64,000 nt of DNA from Fistularia commersonii (taxonomy: Eukaryota > Chordata > Actinopteri > Syngnathiformes > Fistulariidae), in the NCBI GenBank assembly GCA_037954325.1, contig JBBMNZ010000082.1, forward strand, positions 186,001 to 250,000, in the 5' to 3' direction. A program made the position numbers and the translations under genes. Positions 50,920-62,935 of the stretch are shown here, piece after piece (position 1 is the first letter of the stretch; each line of letters starts with the position of its first letter). The notes under the pieces were generated by a model that worked only from the letters and a program-made list of their open reading frames with translations, made no database searches and had not been told where the DNA came from.

Positions 50920-52072
50920 AACTAATGAATTACGTCAAGCTGGTTTCTGCTGTTGAAATATGTTGTTAGGTAAAGATTCTGCACAATATATGTCATATCC
51001 AGAGATATACCATCAAAAGTCAAAAAGATATAGCCATTCGTTCAAAAAGTGCTTAACTCACCGAGTTGAGACATTTCTGATTAGGAGTGGAAATAACTTT
51101 TGAATTTCATCAAGCTGGTTTCTGTTGTTGAAATATGTTGTTTAGGACATGATTCTGCACAATATATGTCAAATTCGTTTGAGCCCATTACAGGTTGAAA
51201 GGATATAGCCATTTGTTGAAAACGTGCTTATGAGACTGAGTTGAAGCGTTTTTGATTAGGAGTGCAAATAGCTGATGAATTTCATCAAGCTGGTTCCTGC
51301 TGTTGAAATATGTTGTTTAGGACATGGTTCTGCACAAAATATATCAAATTCAGTATAATCCAGCGACAAGTTCAAAAGATATTGCCATTCTATCAAAAAG
51401 TGCTTATCTCACCGAGTTGAAGCATTTTTGATTCGGAGTGGAAATAATCAATGAATTTCATCTCGCTGGTTTTTGCTGTTGAAATATGTTGTTTAGGACA
51501 TGAATATGCACAATATATGTCAAATTCAGTGTCATCCCTTCACATGTTCAAAAGATATAGCCATTCGTTCAAAAACTCTTTATCTTATCGGGTTGAAGCG
51601 TTTTTGATTGAGAGTGGAAATAACTAATGGATTTAATCAAGCTGGTTTCTGCTGTTGAAATATGTTGTTTAGGACATGATTCTGCACAACACATGTCAAA
51701 TTCAGTGTAAACCAGCGACAAGATCAAAAGATATAGCCATTCGTTCAAAAAGTGCTTATCTCACCGAGTTGAAGCAATTTTGATTAGGAGTGGCAATAAC
51801 TAATGAATTTCATCAAGTAGATTTCTACTGTTGAAATATGTTGTTTAGGACATGATTCTGCACAATATATGTCAAATTCAGTGTAATCCCTTCACAAGTT
51901 CAAAAGATATAGCCATTTTTTCAAAAAGTGCTTATCTCACAAAGTTGAAGCGTGTTTGATTAGGAGTGGAAATAACTAATGAATTTCATCAAGCTGGTTT
52001 CTGCTGTTGAAATATGTTGTTTAGGATATGATTCTGCACAATATATGTCAAAGTCAGTGTGATCCCATTACA
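50920..52072 (+). repeat. A-type connector (~6.5 monomers)
   Basis: Follows the order of 3424-4240 until about 51735, where CATTCGTTCAAAAAGTGC replaces CATTCATGCAGAAAGTGC. It then jumps to the tagged monomer (51817) and straight to the GGTTCATAGG monomer at 52073, leaving out the ATACTTATCTTACC monomer. Adjacent GGTTCATAGG markers are only ten monomers apart here. Confidence 0.82.
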
Positions 52073-55000
52073 GGTTCATAGGATATAGCTATTCGTTCAA
52101 AAAGTATTTATCTCCACGAGTTGAAGCGTTTTTGATTAGGAGTGGAAATAACTAATGAATTTCTACAAACTGGTTTCTGCTGTTGAAATATATTGTTTAG
52201 GACATGATTCTGCACAATATATGTCAAATTCAGTGTAATCCCTTCACAAGTTCAAAAGATATAGCCATTTGTTCAAAAAGTACTTATCTCACCGAGTTGA
52301 AGCGTTTTTGATTAGGAGTGGAAAAAACTTTTGAATTTCATCAAGCTGGTTTCTGCTGTTGAAATATGTTTTTTAGGATATGATTCTGCACAATATATGT
52401 CAAATTTAGTGTAATCACATCACAGGTTCAAAGATATAGCCATTCGTTCAAAAACTGCTTATCTTATCAGGTTGAAGCGTTTTTGATTAGGAGTGGAAAT
52501 AACTGATGGATTTCGTCAAGCTGGTTTCTGCTGTTGAAATATGTTGTTTAGGACATGATTCTGCAAAACACATGTCAAATTCAGTGTAATCCAGCGATAA
52601 GATCAAAAGATATAGCCATTCGTCATAAAAGTGCTTATCCCACTGAGTTGAAGCGTTTTTGATTCGGAGTGGAAATAACTAATGAATTACGTCAAGCTGG
52701 TTTCTGCTGTTGAAATATGTTGTTAGGTAAAGATTTTGCACAATATATGTCATATCCAGAGATATACCATCAAAAGTCAAAAAGATATAGCCATTCGTTC
52801 AAAAAGTGCTTAACTCACCGAGTTGAGACATTTCTGATTAGGAGTGGAAATAACTTTTGAATTTCATCAAGCTGGTTTCTGTTGTTGAAATATGTTGTTT
52901 AGGACATGATTCTGCACAATATATGTCAAATTCGTGTGAGCCCATTACAGGTTGAAAGGATATAGCCATTCGTTGAAAACGTGCTTATGAGACTGAGTTG
53001 AAGCGTTTTTGATTAGGAGTGCAAATAGCTGATGAATTTCATCAAGCTGGTTCCTGCTGTTGAAATATGTTGTTTAGGACATGGTTCTGCACAAAATATA
53101 TCAAATTCAGTATAATCCAGCGACAAGTTCAAAAGATATTGCCATTCTATCAAAAAGTGCTTATCTCACCGAGTTGAAGCATTTTTGATTCGGAGTGGAA
53201 ATAATCAATGAATTTCATCTCGCTGGTTTTTGCTGTTGAAATATGTTGTTTAGGACATGAATATGCACAATATATGTCAAATTCAGTGTCATCCCTTCAC
53301 ATGTTCAAAAGATATAGCCATTCGTTCAAAAACTCTTTATCTTATCGGGTTGAAGCGTTTTTGATTGAGAGTGGAAATAACTAATGGATTTAATCAAGCT
53401 GGTTTCTGCTGTTGAAATATGTTGTTTAGGACATGATTCTGCACAATATGTCAAATTCAGTGTAATCCAGCGACAAGATCAAAAGATATAGCCATTCATG
53501 CAGAAAGTGCTTATCTCACCGAGTTGAAGCAATTATGATTAGGAGTGGCAATAACTAATGAATTTCATCAAGTAGATTTCTACTGTTGAAATATGTTGTT
53601 TAGGACATGATTCTGCACAATATATGTCAAATTCAGTGTAATTCCTTCACAAGTTCAAAAGATATAGCCATTCGTTCAAAAAGTGCTTATCTCACCGAGT
53701 TGAAGCGTTTTTGATTAGGAGTGGAAATAACTTTTGAATTTCATCAAGCTGGTTTTTGCTGTTGAAATATGTTGTTTAGAACATGTTTTTGCACAATATA
53801 TGTCAAATTCAGTGTAATCCCTTCATAGGTTCAAAAGATATCGCCAGTCGTTCCAAAAGAATTTATCTCACCGACTTGAAGCGTGTTTGATTAGGAGTGG
53901 AAATAACTAATGAATTTCTACAAGCTGGTTTCTGCTGTTGAAATATGTTGTTTCGGACATGATTCTGCACAATATATGTCAAATTCAGTGTAATCCCTTC
54001 ACAAGTTCAAAAGATATAGCCATTTGTTAAAAAAGTACTTATCTCACCGAGTTGAAGCGTTTTTGATTAGGAGTGAAAATAACTTTTGAATTTCATCAAG
54101 CTGGTTTCTGCTGTTGAAATATGTTGTTTAGAACATGTTTCTGCACAATATATGTCAAATTCAGTGTAATCCCTTCATAGGTCCAAAAGATATCGCCAGT
54201 CGTTCCAAAAGAACTTATCTCACCGAGGTGAGGCGTTTTTGATTCGGAGTGGAAATAACCAATGAATTTCATCAAGCTGATTTCTGCTGTTGAAATATGT
54301 TTTTTAGGATATGATTCTGCACAATAAATGTCAAATGTAGTGTAATCACATCGCAGGTTCAAAAGATATAACCATTCGTTCAAAAACTGCTTATCTCATC
54401 GGGTTGAAGCGTTTTTGATTAGGAGTGGAAATAACTGATGGATTTCGTCAAGCTGGTTTCTGCTGTTGAAATATGTTGTTTAGGACATGATTCTGCAAAA
54501 CACATATCAAATTCAGTGTAATCCAGCGATAAGATCAAAAGATATAGCCATTCGTCATAAAAGTGCTTATCTCACCGAGTTGAAGCGTTTTTGATTCGGA
54601 GTGGAAATAACCAATGAATTTCATCAAGCTGGTTTCTGCTGTTGAAATATGTTTTTTAGGATATGATTCTTCACAATATATGTCTAATTCAGTGTAATCA
54701 CATCACAGGTTCAAAAGATATAGCCATTCGTTCAAAAACTGCTTATCTTATCGGGTTGAAGCGTTTTTGATTAGGAGTGGAAATAACTGATGGATTTCGT
54801 CAAGCTGGTTTCTGCTGTTGAAATATGTTTTTTAGGACATGATTTTGCACAATATATGTCAAATTCAGTGTAATCCAGCGATAAGATCAAAAGATATAGC
54901 CATTCGTCATAAAAGTGCTTATCTCACCGAGTTGAAGCGTTTTTGATTAGGAGTGGAAATAACTTTTGAATTTCATCAATCTGGTTTCTGCTGTTGAAAT

Positions 55001-56998
55001 ATTTTGTTTAGAACATGTTTCTGCACAATATATGTCAAATTCAGTGTAATCCCTTCATAGGTTCAAAAGATATCGCCAGTCGTTCCAAAAGAACTTATCT
55101 CCCCGAGTTGAGGCGTTTTTGATTCGGAGTGGAAATAACCAATGAATTTCATCAAGCTGGTTTCTGCTGTTGAAATATGTTTTTTAGGATATGATTCTGC
55201 ACAATATATGTCAAATTTAGTGTAATCACATCACAGGATCAAAAGATATAGCCATTCGTTCAAAAACTGCTTATCTCACCGAGTTGAATCGTTTTTGATT
55301 CGGAGTGGAAAAAACTAATTAATTTCATCAAGCTGGTTTCTGACTTTTAAATATGTTGTTTAGGACATAATTCTGCACAATATATGTCCCATTCAGTGAA
55401 ATCCAATCAAAAGTTCAAAAGATATAGCTATTCGATCAAAAAGTGCTTATCTCACCGAGTTGAAGCGTTTTTGATTCGAGTTGGAAATAACTAATGAATT
55501 TCATAAAGCTGGTTTCTGCTGTTGAAATATGTTGTTTATGACATGATTATGCACAATATATGTCAAATTCAGTGTAATCCCTTCACAGGTTCAAAAGATA
55601 TAGCCATTCGTTCAAAAAGTACTTATCTCACCGAGTTGAAACGTTTTTGATTAGGAGTGGAAACAACTAATGAATTTCATCAATCTGGTTTCTGCTGTTG
55701 ATATATGTTGTTTAGAACATGATTCTGCACACTATATGTCAAATTCAGTGTAATCCCTTCATAGGTTCAAAAGATATAGCCATTCATTCAAAAAGTACTT
55801 ATCTCACCGAGTTGAAGCGTTTTTGATTAGGAGTGGAAATAACTTTTGAATTTCACCAAGCTGGTTTTTGCTGTTGAAATATGTTGTTCATGACATGATT
55901 CTGCACAATATATGTCAAATTCAGTGTAATCCCTTCATAGGTTAAAAAGATATCGCCATTCGTTCAAAAAGTACTTATCTCACCGAGTTGAAGCGTTTTT
56001 GATTAGGAGTGGAAAAAACTTTTGAATTTCATCACGCTGGTTTCTGCTGTTGATATATGTTGTTTAGGACATGATTCAGCACAATATATGTCAAATTCAG
56101 TATAATCCCTTCATAGGTTATGATATATCGCCATTCGTTCAAAAAGTACTTATCTCACCGAGTTGAAGCGTTTTTGGATTCGGAGTGGAAATAATCAATG
56201 AATTTCATCAAGCTGGTTTCTGCTGTTGAAATATGTTTTTTTAGGATATGATTCTGCACAATATATGTCAAATTCAGTGTAATCACATCACAGGTTCAAA
56301 AGATATAGTCATTCGTTCAAAAACTGCTTATCTTATCGGGTTGAAGCGTTTTTGATTAGGAGTGGAAATAACTAATGGATTTAATCAAGCTGGTTACTGC
56401 TGTTGAAATATGTTGTTTAGGACATGATTCTACACAACACATGTCAAATTCAGTGTAATCCAGCGACAAGATCAAAAGATATAGCCATTCGTTCAAAAAG
56501 TGCTTATCTCACCGAGTTGAAGCAATTTTGATTAGGAGTGGGAATAACTAATGAATTTCATCAAGTAGATTTCTACTGTTGAAATATGTTGTTTAGGACA
56601 TGATTCTGCACAATATATGTCAAATTCAGTGTAATCCCTTCACAAGTTCAAAAGATATAGCCATTCTTTCAAAAAGTGCTTATCTCACAAAATTGAAGCG
56701 TGTTTTTTATTAGGAGTGGAAATAACTAATGAATTTCATCAAGCTGGTTTCTGCTCTTGAAATATGTTGTTTAGGACATGATTCTGCACAATATATGTCA
56801 AAGTCAGTGTGATCCCTTCACATGTTCAAAAGATATAGCCATTCGTTCAAAAAGTACTTATCTTACCGATTTGAAGCGTTTTTGATTAGGAGTGTAAATA
56901 ACTAATGAATTTCATCAAGCTGGTTTTTGCTGTTGAAATATGTTGTTTAGGATATGATTCTGCACAATATATGTCAAAGTCAGTGTGATCCCATTACA
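52073..56998 (+). repeat. Higher-order repeat A28, copy 1 (28 monomers, 4926 bp)
   Basis: The longest A unit seen, spanning from one GGTTCATAGG to the next. It contains all the monomers of the A21 unit plus the seven missing from it (about 55305-56541). It parallels 14955-19246 at an offset near 37.1 kb. It may be the least-deleted version of the A unit. An oddity is a 4-bp loss near 53445, where GCACAATATGTC replaces GCACAACACATGTC. Confidence 0.85.
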
Positions 56999-59320
56999 GG
57001 TTCATAGGATATAGGTATTCGTTCAAAAAGTACTTATCTCACCGAGTTGAAGCGTTTTTGATTAGGAGTTGAAATAACTAATGAATTTCTACAAACTGGT
57101 TTCTGCTGTTGAAATATATTGTTTAGGTCATGATTCTGCACAATATATGTCAAATTCAGTGTAATCCCTTCATAAGTTCAAAAGATATAGCCATTTGTTC
57201 AAAAAGTACTTATCTCACCGAGTTGAAGCGTTTTTGATTAGGAGTGGAAAAAACTTTTGAATTTCATCAAGCTGGTTTCTGCTGTTGAAATATGTTTTTT
57301 AGGATATGATTCTGCACAATATATGTCAAATTTAGTGTAATCACATCACAGGTTCAAAGATATAGCCATTCGTTCAAAAACTGCTTATCTTATCAGGTTG
57401 AAGCGTTTTTGATTAGGAGTGGAAATAACTGATGGATTTCGTCAAGCTGGTTTCTGCTGTTGAAATATGTTGTTTAGGACATGATTCTGCAAAACACATG
57501 TCAAATTCAGTGTAATCCAGCGATAAGATCAAAAGATATAGCCATTCGTCATAAAAGTGCTTATCCCACTGAGTTGAAGCGTTTTTGATTCGGAGTGGAA
57601 ATAACTAATGAATTACGTCAAGCTGGTTTCTGCTGTTGAAATATGTTGTTAGGTAAAGATTCTGCACAATATATGTCATATCCAGAGATATACCATCAAA
57701 AGTCAAAAAGATATAGCCATTCGTTCAAAAAGTGCTTAACTCACCGAGTTGAGACATTTCTGATTAGGAGTGGAAATAACTTTTGAATTTCATCAAGCTG
57801 GTTTCTGTTGTTGAAATATGTTGTTTAGGACATGATTCTGCACAATATATGTCAAATTCGTGTGAGCCCATTACAGGTTGAAAGGATATAGCCATTCGTT
57901 GAAAACGTGCTTATGAGACTGAGTTGAAGCGTTTTTGATTAGGAGTGCAAATAGCTGATGAATTTCATCAAGCTGGTTCCTGCTGTTGAAATATGTTGTT
58001 TAGGACATGGTTCTGCACAAAATATATCATATTCAGTATAATCCAGCGACAAGTTCAAAAGATATTGCCATTCTATCAAAAAGTGCTTATCTCACCGAGT
58101 TGAAGCATTTTTGATTCGGAGTGGAAATAATCAATGAATTTCATCTCGCTGGTTTTTGCTGTTGAAATATGTTGTTTAGGACATGAATATGCACAATATA
58201 TGTCAAATTCAGTGTCATCCCTTCACATGTTCAAAAGATATAGCCATTCGTTCAAAAACTCTTTATCTTATCGGGTTGAAGCGTTTTTGATTGAGAGTGG
58301 AAATAACTAATGGATTTAATCAAGCTGGTTTCTGCTGTTGAAATATGTTGTTTAGGACATGATTCTGCACAACACATGTCAAATTCAGTGTAATCCAGCG
58401 ACAAGATCAAAAGATATAGCCATTCATGCAGAAAGTGCTTATCTCACAGAGTTGAAGCAATTATGATTAGGAGTGGCAATAACTAATGAATTTCATCAAG
58501 TAGATTTCTACTGTTGAAATATGTTGTTTAGGACATGATTCTGCTCAATATTTGTCAAATTCAGTGTAATTCCTTCACAAGTTCAAAAGATATAGTCATT
58601 CGTTCAAAAAGTGCTTATCTCAACGAGTTGAAGCGTTTTTGATTAGGAGTGGAAATAACTTTTGAATTTCATCAAGCTGGTTTTTGCTGTTGAAATATGT
58701 TGTTTAGAACATGTTTCTGCACAATATATGTCAAATTCAGTGTAATCCCTTCATAGGTTCAAAAGATATCGCCAGTCGTTCCAAAAGAATTTATCTCACC
58801 GACTTGAAGCGTGTTTGATTAGGAGTGGAAATAACTAATGAATTTCTACAAGCTGGTTTCTGCTGTTGAAATATGTTGTTTCGGACATGATTCTGCACAA
58901 TATATGTCAAATTCAGTGTAATCCCTTCACAAGTTCAAAAGATATAGCCATTTGTTTAAAAAGTACTAATCTCACCGAGTTGAAGCGTTTTTGATTAGGA
59001 ATGGAAATAACTTTTGAATTTCATCAAGCTGGTTTCTGCTGTTGAAATATGTTGTTTAGAACATGTTTCTGCACAATATATGTCAAATTCAGTGTAATCC
59101 CTTCATAGGTCCAAAAGATATCGCCAGTCGTTCCAAAAGAACTTATCTCCCCGAGTTGAGGCGTTTTTGATTCGGAGTGGAAATAACCAATGAATTTCAT
59201 CAAGCTGGTTTTTGCTGTTGAAATATGTTTTTTAGGATATGATTCTGCACAATATATGTCAAATTTAGTGTAATCACATCACAGGATCAAAAGATATAGC
59301 CATTCGTTCAAAAACTGCTT
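56999..59320 (+). repeat. Higher-order repeat A28, copy 2 (partial, internal 5-monomer loss)
   Basis: Parallels 52073 onward at +4926 bp until about 59140, then matches 55100 onward at +4047 bp (23 monomers). Five monomers have therefore been removed. It carries more private substitutions than the left copies, for example ATAGGTATTC near 57011 and GCTCAATATTTGTC near 58543. Family A identity fades at about 59320. Confidence 0.8.
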
Positions 59321-60999
59321 ATCTTATCGGGTTGAAGCGTTTTTGATTGGGAGTGGAAATAACTGATGGATTTCATCAAGCTGGTTACTGCTGTTGAAAT
59401 ATGTTGTTTAGGACATGATTCTGCAAAACACATGTCAAATTCAGTGTAATCCAGCTACAAGTTGAAAAGATATAGCTATTCGATCAAAAAGTGCTTATCT
59501 CACCGAGTTGAAGCGTTTTTGATTCGGAGTGGAAATAACTAATGAATTTCATCAAGCTGGTTTCTGCTGTTGAAATATGTTGTTTAGGACATGATTCTGC
59601 ACAATAAATGTCAAATTCTTGTGAGCCCATTACAGGTTCAAAGGATATAGCCATTCGTTCAAAACATGCTTATGAGACCGATTTGAAGCGTTTTTGATTA
59701 GGAGTGGATGTAACTAATGAATTTCATCAAGCTGGTTCCTGCTGTTGAAATATGTTGTTTAGGACATGATTCTGCAGAAAATATTTCAAATTCAGTGTTA
59801 TCCAGCAAAAAGATCAAAAGATATAGCCATTCTTGCAAATAATGCTTATCTCACCGAGTTGAAGCGTTTTTGTTTAGGAGTGGAAATAACTAATGAATTT
59901 CATCAAGCTGGTTTCTGCTGTTGAAATATGTTTTTTGGGATATGATTCTGCACAATATATGTCAAATTCAGTGTGATCCCATTAAAGGTTCAAAGGATAT
60001 AGCCATTCTTTCAAAAAGGACTTATCTCACCGAGTTGAAGCGTTTTTGATTAGGAGTGGAAATAACTAATGGATATCATCAAGCTGGTTTCTGCTGTTGA
60101 AATATGTTGTTTATGACATAATTCTGCACAATATATGTCAAATTAAGTGTAATCCCTTCACAAGTTCAAAAGATATAGCCATTCGTTCAAAAAGTACTTA
60201 TATCACCGAGTTGAAGCGTTTTTGATTAGGAGTAGAAATAACTTTTGAATTTCATCACGCTGGTTTCTGCTGTTGAAATATGTTCTTTAGGACATGATTC
60301 TGCACAATATATGTCAAATTCAGTGTTATCCCTTCATAGGTTCAAAATATATCGCCATTCGTTCAAAAACTGCTTATCTTATCGGGTTGAAGCGTTTTTG
60401 ATTGAGAGTGGCAATAACTAATGAATTTCATCAAGTAGATTTCTCCTGTTGAAATATGTTGTTTAGGACATGATTCTGCACAATATATGTCAAATTCAGT
60501 GTAATCCCTTCACAAGTTCAAAAGATATAGCCATTCGTTCAAAAAGTGCTTATCTCACCGAGTTGAATCATTTTTGATTAGGAGTGGAAATAACTAATGA
60601 ATTTCATCAAGCTGGTTTCTGCTGTTGAAATATGTTGTTTAGGATATGATTCTGCACAATATATGTCAAAGTCAGTGTGATCCCATTACAGGTTCAAAGG
60701 ATATAGCCATTCGTTCAAAAACGACTTATCTCACCGAGTTGAAACATTTTTGATTTGGAGTGGAAATAACCAATGAATTTCATCAAGCTGGTTTCTGCTG
60801 TTGAAATATGTTGTTTAGGATATGATTCTGCACAATATGTGTCCAATTTAGTGTAATCACATCAAAGGTTCAAAAGATATAGCCATTCGATCAAAAACTG
60901 CCTATCTTATCGGGTTGAAGCGTTTTTGATTAGGAGTGGAAATAACTGATGGATTTTGTCAAGCTGGTTTCTGCTGTTGAAATATGTTTTTTTAGGACA
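59321..60999 (+). repeat. Mixed monomers between family A and the right-end HOR
   Basis: About nine to ten monomers of mixed type. They include core-like forms (GCAGAAAATATTTC near 59773, TTTTTTGGGATATG near 59930), a last degenerate palindromic tag near 60435 (GTAGATTTCTCC) and the CCAGCTACAAGTTG monomer near 59450 that recurs in the 11-monomer unit. No internal period was seen. Confidence 0.72.
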
Positions 61000-62935
61000 T
61001 GATTCTGCAAAACACATGCCAAATTAAGTGTAATCCAGCGATAAGATCAAAAGATATAGCCATTCGTGAAAAAAGTGCTTATCTCACCGAGTTGAGACGT
61101 TTCTGATTAGGAGTGGAAATAACTAATGAATTTCATCAAGCTGTTTTCTGCTGTTGAAATATGTTGTTTAGGACAAGATTTTGCACAATATATGTCAAAT
61201 TCAGTGAAATCCCATCACAGGTTCAAAAAATATAGCCATTCGTTCAAAAATTGCTTTTCTCACCAAGTTGAAGAGTTTTTGATTAGTATTGGAAATAACT
61301 TTTGAATTTCATCAAGCTGGTTTCTGCTCTTGAAATTTGTTGTTTAGGACATGATTCTGGAAAAGATATGTCAAATTCAGTGTAATCCCTTCACATGTTC
61401 AAAAGATATAGCCATTCGTTCAAAAAGTACTTATCTCACCGAGTTGAAGAGTTTTTGATTAGGAGTGGAAATAACTTTTGAATTTCATCACGCTGGTTTC
61501 TGCTGTTGAAATATGTTGTTTGGGACATGATTCTGCACAATATATGTCAAATTCTTGTGAGCCCATTACAGGTTCAAAGGATATAGCCATCCGTTCAAAA
61601 AGGACTTATCTCACCGAGTTGAAGCGTTTTTGATTCGGAGTGGAAATAACCAATGAATTTCATCAAGCTGGTTTCTGCTGTTGAAATATGTTTTTTTAGG
61701 ATATGATTCTGCACAATATATGTCAAATTTAGTGTAATCACATCACAGGATCAAAAGATATAGCCATTCGTTCAAAATCTGCTTATCTTATCGGGTTGAA
61801 AGCGTTTTTGATTAGGAGTGGAAATATCTGATGGATTTCATCAAGCTGGTTACTGCTGTTGAAATATGTTGTTTAGGACATGATTCTGCAAAACACATGT
61901 CAAATTCAGTGTAATCCAGCTACAAGTTGAAAAGATATAGCTATTCGATCAAAAAGTGCTTATCTCACCGAGTTGAAGCGTTTTTGATTCGCAGTGGAAA
62001 TAACTAATGAATTTCATCAAGCTGGTTTCTACTGTTGAAATATGTTGTTTAGGACATGATTCTGCACAATATATGTCAAATTCTCGTGAGCCCATTACAG
62101 GTTCAAAGGATATAGTCATTCTTTCAAAATGTGCTCATGAGACCGAGTTAAAGTGTTTCTTATTAGGAGTGGATATAACTAATGAATTTCATCAAGCTTG
62201 TTCCCGCTGTTGAAATATGTTTTTTAGGACAAGATTCTGCACAAAATATATCAAATTCAGTATAATCCAGCGACAAGTTCAAAAGATATAGCCATTCGAT
62301 CAAAAAGTGCTTATCTCACAGAGTTGAAGCGTTTTTGATTCGGAGTGGAAATAACTAATGAATTTCATCAAGCTGGTTTCTGCTCTTGAAATTTGTTGTT
62401 TAGGACATGATTTTGGACAAGATATGTCAAATTCAGTGTAATCCCTTCACATGTTCAAAAGATATAGCCATTCGTTCAAAAAGTACTTATCTCACCGAGT
62501 TGAAGCATTTTTGATTAGGAGTGGAAATAACTTTTGAATTTAATCACGCTGGTTTCTGCTGTTGAAATATGTTGTTTAGGACATGATTCTGCACAATATA
62601 TGTCAAATTCTTGTGAGCCCATTACAGGTTCAAAGGATATAGCCATCCGTTCAAAAAGGACTAATCTCACCAAGTTGAAGCGTTTTTGATTCGGAGTGGA
62701 AATAACCAATGAATTTCATCAAGCTGGTTTCTGCTGTTGAAATATGTTTTTTTAGGATATGATTCTGCACAATATATGTCAAATTTAGTGTAATCACATC
62801 ACAGGATCAAAAGATATAGCCATTCGTTCAAAATCTGCTTATCTTATCGGGTTGAAGCGTTTTTGATTAGGAGTGGAAATATCTGATGGATTTCATCAAG
62901 CTGGTTACTGCTGTTGAAATATGTTGTTTAGGACA
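61000..62935 (+). repeat. Higher-order repeat E, copy 1 (11 monomers, 1936 bp)
   Basis: AAATTAAGTG at 61021 returns at 62957, and the one-base insertion TTGAAAGCG at 61796 returns at 63731 (offset 1935). The unit has its own internal repeat: about 61313-61905 is repeated at about 62370-62961, an offset of 1056 bp or six monomers. The inserted A in TTGAAAGCG is missing in that internal second copy. Confidence 0.85.

Noticed and set aside
54096..54383. 95-codon open reading frame on the minus strand
   Set aside because: Also a chance path through satellite sequence. Near-identical copies of the region (for example near 5000 and 8700) carry small changes, and nothing in the translation resembles a known protein.
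61790..61810. One-base insertion TTGAAAGCG as a sequencing error
   Set aside because: It recurs at 63731, one 11-monomer unit later, so it is an inherited marker of the unit and not an isolated error.
62007..62709. Open reading frames of 68 (plus strand) and 64 (minus strand) codons
   Set aside because: Satellite-derived frames of a length expected from a 176-bp repeat with a few stops lost by substitution; no coding evidence.
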